A stretch of DNA of 64,000 bases. It comes from Microbotryum silenes-acaulis. Lineage: Eukaryota > Basidiomycota > Microbotryomycetes > Microbotryales > Microbotryaceae. The stretch lies in assembly GCA_003665825.1 (NCBI GenBank), contig QPFY01000005.1, positions 372,001 through 436,000 of the forward strand. The letters run 5' to 3'. A program made the translations under genes and the position numbers. Below are positions 22,545 to 32,976 of the stretch, piece by piece. The notes under the pieces are model-generated. The model was not told the origin of the DNA and ran no database searches. It worked only from the letters and a program-made list of their open reading frames with translations. Within the stretch, counting starts at the first letter, position 1. Every line of letters begins with the position of its first letter.

Positions 22545-23774
22545 ATGGTCGTCTATCATGAGCAGACGCGTATTTATGAGTAAGCCTCTTGTCTTGGATT
22601 TCAGAGCTCGTTGGTTCGAGCTTGTTGCGCTGCGTAGCCCGTAAAACCTGGGTCGGGGAATGGAGCTCTTCGCGGAGCAGAGTGATTCTAGTGTGCATCG
22701 AGTGATGAGCCGCAGTGCCAATTCTCAAACCCGCATTAACTATATTATCTATCACTTCCAGTATCCCGTTACCCTACATAACAATGGCGCACAACCTCCG
22801 CTTCCCCTCACCCTACTCCACCCACGTCATATCCTCCGACGTGATATCTCGCACTTTCCGCGCTCCTTCCACAATCTGCACGACCCGCCTCGTCCTCAAA
22901 CGAGGCAAGATGCCCGCCTGGGCTCCTTCAGCTTTGTACAAGATCGGAACGAGTTGGGTTCTGGAGGAGAGTGAGGTCGATTTGGAGAGGGAGGACGGCA
23001 AACAGTTTCGTACGAGGAGTCGAAATTTGGATCATGTCAAGGCTTTGGAGGTGTTTGAGTGGCAGACGTTTGATCCCGTAGAGGGGGATCCTCTAAAGTG
23101 AGTTATCGAACGGTGGAATTATTTGGTGGTAGGAGCATCGTGTGTGCTAATTGTGTATGGTTCGCCCGGGTCAATTTCTCACTCTCACAGGACATCGGGT
23201 AAGACATTGACGAGGGTCACGTCCGAGTTTGGATTTTGGCCATTACCGTCACGGATAGAAAAGTTTGGTCTTTCAAGGGTACCCAAAGCAGCCAACAAGG
23301 TAAGGAAAACAGAACTTCTCAATCGACTCGATCTCTCGTGCTGACAACTCGAGCCACACTCCCACCTCACAGGCGAGTGCAGGCCTCGAGCACATAGCGA
23401 CCCTCCTCTTACAACCTTCGACATTCCCTCGCTTACTCGCATCAGGACCCCTTAACCCATACCCCTTCGAACCGGTGCCTTCGTCCTTGACCTTGGCGAT
23501 GCGAGCCAAATTTGACGAAGCGCGCTCGATCGTCGCGAGGAGGGAATTGGGTTTCCTCGATGATGAGACGGAGATGGACCTCGCTCGAAGAAGGGAAGAC
23601 GATGATGAGTCCTCCAAGCTTTCGGATCGATCAGGGGAGAAGGATTCGGTTGAGCCTGGACGTATTTGGAGGTTGAGGTGGAGAGCGGCGGCGAAAAGAG
23701 GGATCAAGACGTTCAGGGAGAGCGTCTGTCGTGCGACGGGGTTGCTCTGCGAGGAGAAATCACAAGATTGTTGA
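22545..23774 (+). CDS. PRELI/MSF1 (UPS-family) mitochondrial lipid-transfer protein
   Basis: 293 aa. The family shuttles phosphatidic acid or phosphatidylserine across the mitochondrial intermembrane space with Mdm35. Exons: 22545-22579, 22762-23097, 23191-23299, 23373-23774. The 35-nt first exon gives MVVYHEQTRIY and ends in GA. The splice restores Asp and leads into PYITMAHNLRFPSPYSTHV, which aligns with the FDYPW...YPNPYSTHV start of fungal PRELI proteins. Later parts are ISRTF..STICTTRLVLKRG, MPAWAPSALY and FRTRSRNLDHVKAL. The C-terminal third (from about residue 160) is longer than usual and is acidic then basic. Which UPS subclass (1, 2 or 3) it belongs to is unclear. Confidence 0.85.
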
Positions 23775-24745
23775 AGACGATGACGTGGTCCTCTTCGACG
23801 GGTTTTTTTTGTTTTGTTTTTGTCTTGTTGTATCGATTAGAGGAGAAATGATGAACCGCCGCCTAGACCATTGTCCAGACGAGATTTAACCGATGACAAG
23901 AGGCCCCTGCGCGTAAGTCAGAGAAGTCTCGAATTCGCTCATCGATTTCATGAAGTGCAGATACCCGAGACAGGCAATGCTTCTGAGAAAGGTGATGAGA
24001 AGGTCTTGCTTGAGATGCTTGAGGGGATCGCACGCGGATTTGGCGCAAATTCGGACACTTATAGGTGATCTCGACTCAAGCCGAACGGACACGTCTGCGC
24101 TAAGATCTGTGTGAGGCCGATGGCCTTACAGAAAGATCGCGAGTACGGGGCTGATCGTTCTTGTAATCGTCCTAAATTTGCCACCCAATGCCCGGATCGA
24201 ACGCCGAATGACAACTCCTGCCCAACGTGCTAGGTTCAGGCGACGAGCGGGCTACGCCTCCTTCTTGAAGGAGTTGACGATCAAAAATCACTCGAGACGC
24301 TTTTGAACTGAGACATCTCACAGCGCAAGGGTCGAAGTCGGCGCTTTTATTCCCGGGAGGGGGAGGGAGGGAGGGGGGGGGGGGCTTGGGACTTAAATGT
24401 CGGGGCGACTAAATCAAACTTCTAGATTGCCACGTAGTTGATATGACGCAATGTCTCGGGTTTGTATATCCGATTAACTTCTCAGCAAGATCAGCACACC
24501 CGCCAACGTTCATGAGCTCCCGGCTGAAGACAATAAGCGGAAGATCAAAAAGGACTAGGCGACAGGAGGCCGATCGAGAAACTGGATCGTGCTCCAGATC
24601 CTGAGCCGCCGTCTGGCGCGCTCTGATCCTCAAAAACCTTTGCACGCGTCAATCCAGAGCTTCCTTCTCCCCCGATGTTTGACTCTGTCCACCTCAGGCC
24701 CCCTACCCCCCTTTCGATCAGCGCTCGCCGAACATCGTGGCGACC
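23775..24745. other. Intergenic region upstream of 7TM gene A
   Basis: 0.97 kb with no coding feature that I can support. It carries a G-rich tract at 24354-24384 and should hold the promoter of 7TM gene A. Confidence 0.5.
24354..24384 (+). repeat. G-rich tract, potential G-quadruplex
   Basis: Runs of 3, 5, 3, 3 and 12 G separated by single A residues, about 360 bp before 7TM gene A. Confidence 0.8.
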
Positions 24746-26245
24746 ATGACTGTCCACGCTCGCCAGGTCTCAGTCATCACGCTCTGCCTCTCTATCTTCT
24801 ACATGCTCGCGACGACTTTGCTCGCGACGCTCCTTTCCCTCCGTGCCCTGTCGGGCGACCGCGACGCGCGCGCTTGGCCCTTGTTCAAAGTGTTCTCATG
24901 CCTTAGCATATTCATGGCCTACCTATTCGTCCTGGCCGAGGCCATCATGATACTCGGCTTGCAGAGCGACACGTCGTTCCTTCAAGTATGCGCTTTCGGG
25001 ACCTACGTCGGGATCGGTCTGTACACCGTGTTCAAGCTAGTGTTCTATGGTGAGTCGCGGGTCCGACAGTAGACTCGGTCAGCCCATGGGAACAGATGGG
25101 AAAGAGATGGGAACAGCGGAAGTATTGTGTCCGCATTTGCCGGTCATGTCACTGACTCGCTGGTGGCGGTCTCTCCTGCCGGATAATAGTTTTCCTCAGT
25201 AAGTCCGAGCCAAACGTGCGAGGTCCAAAGGGGTTCAAAATCTCATCTTGTCTATCACAGTGGAGCGCGTCCACCTCGTCTACGGCTACAAGACGAACGT
25301 CCCCATCCGTCGCCTCGAAGCCCCTTGGTACTGGTTCAGCTTGACCGTCGTCGCGGCGTGGACGGCGGTCAGCGTGTCGATGTTGATCGCTCGCATGGTT
25401 CAGGCCAAGGGCTTGGAGGAGATCTGCTTCACTACCATCAAGTCTTATGCGTCTATCGTGATACTCGTCGTCAACACCGTGGTGTGCACTGTCCTCGTCA
25501 GTACGCTTCCGAGTACCTCTGCCCTTGGCAGCTCTTCTGATGACCTTCTGTGCTCTCGGCGAAACACCTCCTAGACGGCAGCTTTTGCCCTCCCCGTAGT
25601 CAGATCACGCTTCAGTAAATCTCAGCGACTCGCCTTGACATCGTGCATCGCGACCGCGCTTGGAACACTCGCCTCGGTGGCAAACCTGCTATGGATGATG
25701 CACGCTGAAGGTCCCGAACGAGCTTGGAGTCGTGGGATAAGCAGTAGCATGGACGGTGCGTGCTGAAGACAGGGTCGAGAAACATGGTTAAAACCCGCCC
25801 TCACATCTTCCTCCATCTCACAGTCATCTTCAACGCCGTCCTCGCTTTCGCCATTACCACCACACCGGGTCGAAAAGCCGGTCGAACGAACCTCAAGCAA
25901 GTCCAAGTCGACATATCCAAGATGGACCGGCTCGATATGTGCCCCCCTTCCAGTCCTCGTTCGCTTCATGGTGTCATTATTACGCGACAGACTTCTCAAC
26001 TGAGGGACGACGAAGAGCTCCAGGAAGGGGACGAGCCTGAGAATGGGAAGGTGCCTGTCGTCGGGTGGGTGGATCGGGTCTTCCCTGATCAGCACGCGGC
26101 CAAGGTTAAGGACAGTTCAGGTTTGGGGACCCGGCCTGACTCGTTCTTGTCGGAGAATGAGTACAAACCGCCATCCTCAAGGCCGAAGACCGCACCGGAC
26201 CGTATGGCGACGAGGAGTGGAGACAGAATTCCCGCGGTTCTATGA
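24746..26245 (+). CDS. Seven-transmembrane protein, paralog A
   Basis: 383 aa. Exons: 24746-25049, 25190-25198 (9 nt), 25261-25496, 25575-25755, 25824-26245. Seven hydrophobic segments are visible at about residues 8-34, 45-71, 79-104, 127-150, 160-188, 202-226 and 244-258. A hydrophilic tail of about 120 residues follows. The loop after TM3 carries FLMERVHLVYGYKTN, shared with the other copies. The tail is acidic, then contains VGWVDRVFP and SRPKTAPDRMATRSGD. The topology resembles a receptor, but I recognise no named receptor family and assign no ligand. It is the upstream member of a tandem pair, in the same orientation as paralog B 1.4 kb away. Confidence 0.85.
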
Positions 26246-27618
26246 TGCTGGAGGCATCGTACCCGAGGGAGAGGGATGTTTAGACCTACTTGTACCCGCC
26301 GTCTGCTTTATAATGGCACTGAAAATAAAGCTTGATTGATGTCCAACGAGTGTACTTGGCTGTGTGGGTCCGCCACACACCAGAAGGCTGCGTCGGGGAG
26401 AAGATTGCTTTCGTGCAGCGATCGGCGCAGCCGGATAAGCCATTAAGGCTCCGGATTGCCCTAGTAGAACTTTCGCTATCCACGATGTCTACGCTTCATT
26501 GCCACTATGGGACCGCATAGAGTGCAAGTTGGAATCTCGCTCGTAACACAATCTCAGTCTTCCCTAGAAGCGTTTCCTTCTTGATGTTGTGATCTTCCGA
26601 CACTGGCAGACGAGGCGCGGAGACTGAAACACGGAAAAAAATTCATCACAATTCCTCGAAGGATCAGATCACAGACGAGCTGCGTTAGCCTCAATTCACA
26701 GCTGTGGGCTTTGTCTCAAGTTAGTTCTATAGCCGAGGTGTCCATGACTGCGACCCCGACGCTTAGCTAGCTAGATACATGCTCGAAAACGACGCGCTCG
26801 ACCATGCACGGACCCAGCGATTGACCGACCTCGGCTTAGTCATCCGGGGACGCCGCGGCGACTGCTATTAGTGGTCCAGCCGGCAACTGTCTGACACCAT
26901 TTTATACCCGAGTCTCATAAAACCCGGTGTCTGGGAGGCCATCTCCGCTGCTCTAAGAAACACGAGGGTGGCCACTCAAGTGTCTCACCCGGACCTCGGC
27001 TCCGACTTTGGAACCAACGGCAACCGGCATATGCCGATCGACTCTTCCCAGGCCCGGGCCTCGAGCTGGTTTCTTGATGGAGCGCGTCTCGCTGGACATC
27101 TCTGTGTTGAGACATCTGTTGGCCGCGTCACAAAGCACTTGTCACACTGAACCAAAACGAGGTACGTGATCGCAGCCTGATTCAAGAGGACATTACGGCG
27201 CCGTTCCCGGCGACATGTTTCCCACAGCGGTTTCGGGGACCGAGGCAGCAGCCGATGTAGAGGCCGACACAACGGACGAGTGACATGCTCGTTCGACTTT
27301 CGGTCCGGCAAGCCACTGGCAAACTCGTAACCGAGTCTCACTCCCCGAGAGCGAGAATTCGAGCTCGTCCTTTTGCCGCCGCGCGGCGCGGAAATACGTC
27401 CCGGACCGTGCCCAGCGCGGTCGACAGGAGACGTCTTGCGGATCGGCTCAAGGGAGGGCCCGAGGCGGCGCGCGTCGGTTAGCAGAACCGAGAGCTCCCA
27501 CGCGCAAAAGCATGGGATACGTGGGATAGCTCGTGTGCGCCGTCCAGCCCCGGGCTTGACGGTTCTTTCGTCGTGGCGGGAGCCCTTTTTTGGCTTCTTT
27601 CCACGAGCGTGCCGTTCA
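26246..27618. other. Intergenic region between 7TM paralogs A and B
   Basis: 1.37 kb. The open frame continuing upstream of paralog B has no ATG context or conservation with paralog A and is not coding in my view. It probably holds the promoter of B. Confidence 0.5.
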
Positions 27619-29279
27619 ATGTCGTCGGTCATGAGCTTGACACTCTACGAGCCTCGAAGCATCTCGGTCATCACCCTGTGCCTTTCGCTCTACTATCTAC
27701 TCTCGTCCTCGGTCCTAGGGGCGTTGCTCGCGATCAGAGCGCTCTCGATCGAGAATCTGCAGCGCTGGCCCTTATTTAAGATCCTGACCTGCTTGGCACT
27801 CTTGGCGGCTTACCTCTTCGTCTTCGCCGAGGCCGTACTGGTGCTAGGTTTGCAAGGGGCGCATTCCATCCTCGCTGTATGCGTGACCGGGACATGGCTG
27901 TGCATCATCCTGTACATGATATTCAAGCTTGTATACTATGGTACGTCCCTTCGTTCAGCATGTGTCTTGTGCAAAGCGATGTGTGAAACTGACCTCGAGA
28001 TCATGCTCTTGCGAAATGACGATGCGCAGTATTCCTCAGTAAGTCCACGCCGGGCTTCACGATCTAGTTCCCCTCATCGACTTCACTTTCACGGTCTCCC
28101 TGATCAGTTATATCTCCGTCCCAACAGTGGAACGCGTCCATCTCGTCTACTCAAGCAAACGTAACATCAAATTGCGCCGCCTCCGTGCCCCCTGGTACCG
28201 CTTCAGTCTCGTCGTCGTCGTCGCTTGGGCCGGCGTCGCGATCGCCATGGTCATCGGTCGAATCGTTGAGACCTCCGGCGAAGGGGATGTCTGCGTCAGT
28301 GGTGTACGACAATACGCTTCGATCGCTCTTCTCGTTGTCGATGCGAGTGTTTGCACCGTCTTGGTAAGTCCCAGACCAGGCCGGATGAACAATACTGCAG
28401 CAGTATCGACGCTAACGCTTCCGTGACCCCAACCTACCTCACACAGACGCTAGCGTTCGCGCTTCCTGTTTGGCGATCGAGGTTCAGTAAAGCTCAACGT
28501 CTCGCTTTGACCTCGTGTATCGCCACGGGTATTGGGACGCTGGCTTCATTCGGCAACCTCCTTTGGATGACCCATGCCGAAGGGCGGGAAAAGCGATGGG
28601 TCCGAGGGTTCAGCTCTTCTCTCGATAGTAAGTCGGGTGACTGGTATACCTGGCCGGATCAAAGCTAACTCCTTCCCACCACCGTGTTTGCACAGTCTTC
28701 ATCAGCGCCGTCCTAACCTTCGTCATCACCAACGCCGGCTCCAAGCCCTCCCGCCCGAACGTGACCGCCCACCCTAACGAGGCCAGCGCCGATCGCAAAG
28801 ACGACTCGACCTCATCCCCCGGCTCACACCAAGGCAGAACGATGTCTCAAGTCCCTGTCCGTCCGCTCGATGGTGTCGTGATCACTTCCCATGTCGTAGA
28901 AGCCACGGAGGAAGACGATGACGAGAAAGAAGAGGATCATGATCTCGGTATGGATCATAAGTCCGCCGTCGCTTCCTCAGGATGGCTCGATCGGATCCTT
29001 TCCGAACGCTCCGCCAGACGCAAGAAGTCTCTCGCAACCGTCCCCACCGCCGAACGACCCTTCACTTCCAACACCATCATGCTCCAAGAAACGTCCTTCT
29101 CCAGACCCCAGACCGCACCGACCGAACGATCACGGACGGATTCGTTGACCAAGGACGCTAGTACCGAGACGAGCAGTCTCAGAGGCGTGGAACTGATTGA
29201 ACATCGGGCCTGCGATTCGATCCCTAGCTCAAAGACTTCGACGGTGCGACGTGAAGAGGAGGGGATGCAGATGTGTTGA
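27619..29279 (+). CDS. Seven-transmembrane protein, paralog B
   Basis: 443 aa. Exons: 27619-27940, 28030-28038 (9 nt), 28128-28363, 28447-28627, 28696-29279. Exon sizes 9, 236 and 181 and all phases equal those of paralog A. TM1 (SVITLCLSLYYLLSSS), TM2 (PLFKILTCLALLAAYLF), the FLMERVHLVYSSKRN loop, TM5-TM6 (TLAFALPVWRSRFSKAQ, IATGIGTLASFGNLLWM) and TM7 (IFISAVLTFVIT) match A closely. The tail of about 180 residues has GVVITSHVVEATEEDDD, SSGWLDRILSER and FSRPQTAPTERSRTDS. These are equivalents of the A tail motifs, with additional Ser/Thr-rich sequence. Either ATG 27619 or 27631 could start it. Function unknown; receptor-like by shape. Confidence 0.86.
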
Positions 29280-29448
29280 AAGGGTCACTTCTCAAACCTC
29301 TGAAAACGCTGGCTAGGGTGTTTGACGACCACCTGACCATTTTCCCTTGTGCAGCACCTCTTCCCCTTCGCTCACCCCACTCAAATATCAGTTCCTGACT
29401 CACATTACTTTGAGCTCCAACCCAACCGTACTATTCCCCTCTTTTCCG

Positions 29449-31584
29449 CTACTGCACCTGTTTGTGAAATAATATGCCTTCGATCACACGCATCGCCGCG
29501 ATGACTTCTTCGTCGTGGTACTTCCGCGCGATGAGCTGTAGTCCAAGAGGAGCGTTGGCGTAGATCTCGGGCAAGTCTACGACACCGTGGGAGGTCAGAG
29601 ATTAGCGCGATTACATTGCGTTGGCGGACGGGAGTACATACAATGCTCATGCACGAATCGCTCGTCGTCGTTCCTCCACTCATCGCGAGGTACGGTCGGC
29701 TCGACATCGATTGTCGCATCCACGAACAACCCCGTAGGGAACACAAGCGCGGGGTGATCAACGAGGTTCCAATGCGAGGTATAACTGTGCGTAGATCGAC
29801 CTCCTGGTGAGGGCATAGTTCCTCTTTGTCGAAGAAGCGAGTCGAGTCTACTCACGACCACCATTTGGCCTCGCCGTGCCTCGGGGGTGGGTTCGGTGCA
29901 ACGGGGGACAAGACAACGTCCACGCCCGAGTTGTTCCAATGTTCTCGGAAGGCGGAGCGGTATTTTTCCCTCTTGATGTTGAGCTGTGAGCAACCGAGAG
30001 AATCATTGACTCTGTCAGCGCCAGACTTCAGAATCTCTCATTTCCGAACGACCCCGAGTGCTCACCTCCCATAATTCATGGACCGAATGGTCCTTTAGCG
30101 GTTCTGTGCCAGCATCTTCAAGTAGCCACTTGGTCAGAGGCTTCAAAGGTTCAGCAACTTCCGATTCGTCCAGCAAGTCGCGGATGCGTTTCCCGCCGTC
30201 AGCAAAGTACTGCGCCGGTGAAAACGCGGTAGATGTGGTCAGCCGACATGACCAAAGTGAGACTGCTTGACCCGAGACTGACCAACTGTCTGGTCAACTC
30301 CCACCCTTCTCTCATCTTCCAAGGCTCAAAGTCAACCACTTCAACCAGCTCACTCTCCGTAAGCCTCTGAACCGCGCCTTCCAACGCCCTCCGTATCGGT
30401 CTCGTCGGTCTGACCTCTCCATCATCCCACATCACCCCTATCCTCAACTTCTTACTCTCTTCCTCCCAAGCACCTTTCCTCCCTACACCCCAAGCCATCT
30501 CCAAAAGACTCACATCCGTCCGCCACACTTTGGTATCTTCGGCCAAAACAAGGCTCAAGAACAAGTCCAAGTCCCTCAAACTAGTCGCGATCGGACCCGC
30601 CGTGCCGATGATGGAATCCCTGCCCGGAACGGCCGCCGTCGCACTCGGCAACCTCGAACTCGTAGGTCTCAAACTCCACAACCCACAATTCGCAGCGGGC
30701 GATCGGACGGATCCCCCGATATCGGTGCCAAGTCCTAATACGGAGCCTCGCATCGCGATCAAAGCCGATTCGCCGCCCGATGAGCCTCCAGCGGTAAGGG
30801 AGGTGTTGTAAGGGTTCAAGACCGTACCCCAGAAGGAAAAGGATTCAAGATGCATGATCGTTTGAGGGAGGTTCGTATGGACGTAGGTGATTGCGCCGAG
30901 GGATTCGAGCAAGGTTACGAAGGAGCAGGATTTTGGGGAAGGTTTCGCGAGGACGTGTTTGGAGAGGTAGGATAGGTGATTCGGCCTTGGACTTCGAATT
31001 GGTCCTGTGAGGTTAAAAAAGACAGGGGTCAGTGAGAGCCATCCGAGAACGCTGTGGGGACAAGGGCGACGGGAAAAGTCTGACCTTGACCGAGATGGGG
31101 AGTCCATGTAGAGGGCCGATGGTGGTGCCATACTTTTCGAGGTAACGATCGAGTTCTCCAGCCCTCTGAACGGCTTTGTCGAGCCACATGCCGGTCAAGC
31201 AGCACGTCTGATCGAAATGAAGGTGGAGAGAGCGATGCGGGTCAGAGCAGAGTGGGGACAACTGACTTGCTCGTGCTGGCTCGCCGGCCGGCCCGAGAGC
31301 AGGGGATGGGGACTGACCAAACGATGTGCATACGCAGCTCTATAAGCGAATGCAATCACAACCTCTTCACTCGTGTATTTCCTCGCGGCGATGTGGGCCA
31401 CCAAATCGACGGCATCAAGGCCCGTGATGTCGAGCTGACGCTTACTGAGCAGCTTGAGCTCCGCGACCAGTCGGGTCACGTTCGAGCCCGGGGTCGCATC
31501 GAGTGGTGCGCGAAGGACATGTGGGGGCAGCTCGTCGACCACTTGTTGACGGTACTGCTTGGCGAGCGTGGTGGTGTCCGTCAT
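29449..31584 (-). CDS. Amidase signature enzyme (acetamidase-like), with 1-nt frameshift
   Basis: Hydrolyses an amide, substrate unknown. Exons: 31584-31318, 31207-31085, 31004-30283, 30209-30066, 29983-29856, 29784-29642, 29576-29449. Catalytic parts are present: PLHGLPISVK (Lys), TAGGSSGGESAL, and GLGTDIGGSVRSPAANCG with the Ser-cisSer pair. The ends of the neighbouring exons are both phase 0, yet exon 3 is 722 nt, one short of a multiple of three. The protein changes frame between DQFEVQGRIT and YLSYLSKHVLAK near 30975. Without correction it stops early. Everything after is conserved to the terminal NAPLGLQLIARKYHDEE. So it is either a very young pseudogene, a sequence error, or a polymorphism. 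Expected full length is about 551 aa. Confidence 0.82.
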
Positions 31585-31798
31585 GATGCACGGTGATGGG
31601 TCCGCGGAGCACGAGGAAACTGAAGGGTGCGCGACTCTGTTTGTGGGGCGGGGCGCTCACTGAGTCTCGCTGGGTCCGTGCGAGCCAGTGCGAGCCCCGC
31701 GGCGTGGGAAGGTGAAGACGGCGCTCTTCGTCGCGCCACTGCAGCTCTGCCTCTCCTCTTCTCACCCAACTCAACATCTGTGGACTCGCATCCCAACG
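31585..31798. promoter_or_regulatory. Bidirectional promoter region, amidase and TMA22
   Basis: 214 bp between two divergent start codons. No specific sites were recognised. Confidence 0.45.
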
Positions 31799-32824
31799 AT
31801 GGCATCCACCTCCACCGCCTCGACCTCGGGCGACAAGATCGCACCCCGTCAAGTGCTCTACTGCGCCGGTCAGTCTCGCCCGACTCGGGGCCTCGGGGCC
31901 TGGCTGTGACCTCACCGTGCAGCACCTGATCCAAACGGTGTTCGCTCCACAGTTTGCTCGTTCCCACCAGAGTACTGCGAGTTTTCGAGTAAATCATCAA
32001 AGTGCGTTGCCTACCCGGTCAATTCCTACCGAAGGCTACTCAGCCCAGTTCAGCGACTGACCTTCAACCCCTGTCGCCTCCTCGATCCAGATGCAAGACG
32101 TGGCTCCAAGATGCCCACCCGGACCTCTACGCCAAGTTCTACTCCGACAGTCAGTCCGAGGCCAAGGGGAAGGGGGATCCGTCAGCCAGCTCTCAACTGA
32201 TTGCGCTCGTGACTCTTCCTCACCAGCCGCTCTTGAGGACAAGCTGGCGAACCTGACTGTCGAACAACGCGAAGCACTCGATAAGGACCTGGCCAAGAAG
32301 CAGAGGAAGGAAGAGGCCAAGTTGGAGAAGGAGAAGGCTCGGGTAGCCGTTAGTCCGAAACGTTCCCCTCCCGTCCTCTCCTTCCACTGAACCCCTCTCT
32401 TCTCCTACACGCAGGCCTCCAAAGTAATCATCACCCGATCCGAACGCAACAAGCGCAAATTCGTCACCACCGTGCATGGCCTGGACCAGTTCGACATCGA
32501 TCTCAAGAAGGCGGCCAAGCTTTTTGCCAACAAGTTCGCCACCGGTAGTAGTTTAGGCAAAACACCCCAGGGCGATGACGAGATCGTCATTCAGGGCGAC
32601 GTTTCTGATGAGGTGAGGACGGACACAAAGCTGTTGAGAAATGCGAGATCGTGCACTGACCTCGACGTCCTTCCTCACAGGTCGAGGAAATGATTTTGGA
32701 TGCCGATGACAAGAAGGCGTTCGCCGTCTTTGGCGGCAAGGTCACGGAGGACCAGATTGAATACGTCGAACAAAAGCCAAAAAAGAAGGCCGGACCACCG
32801 CCGATCGCACCCCAATTCGGGTGA
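31799..32824 (+). CDS. TMA22: Tma22/DENR translation factor (SUI1 domain)
   Basis: 213 aa. Works with Tma20/MCT-1 to recycle 40S subunits and re-initiate translation. Six exons: 31799-31868, 31953-32001, 32091-32149, 32227-32348, 32415-32612, 32681-32824. The N-terminal zinc site reads VLYCAVCSFPPEYCEF followed by CKTWLQ. A Lys/Glu-rich linker follows. The SUI1 domain is KVIITRSERNKRKFVTT, GLDQFDIDLKKAAKLFAN, FATGSS, and EIVIQGDVSDEVEEMI. The Pro/Lys tail ends APQFG. Family length is about 190-210, so it is complete. Confidence 0.94.
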
Positions 32825-32976
32825 TGCAGTGGTCAAATAGCAGAGTGCTTTGCAATACACCCGGTTATGTTAATGCGCGTGGCCGCCCTCTCTTTGCGCA
32901 AGAAGAGCAGCGGTGCTCTCAGTCGCATAGTCAAGCGAGGGTGGTACTCTTACATTCCGACACTTAACTACCACCA

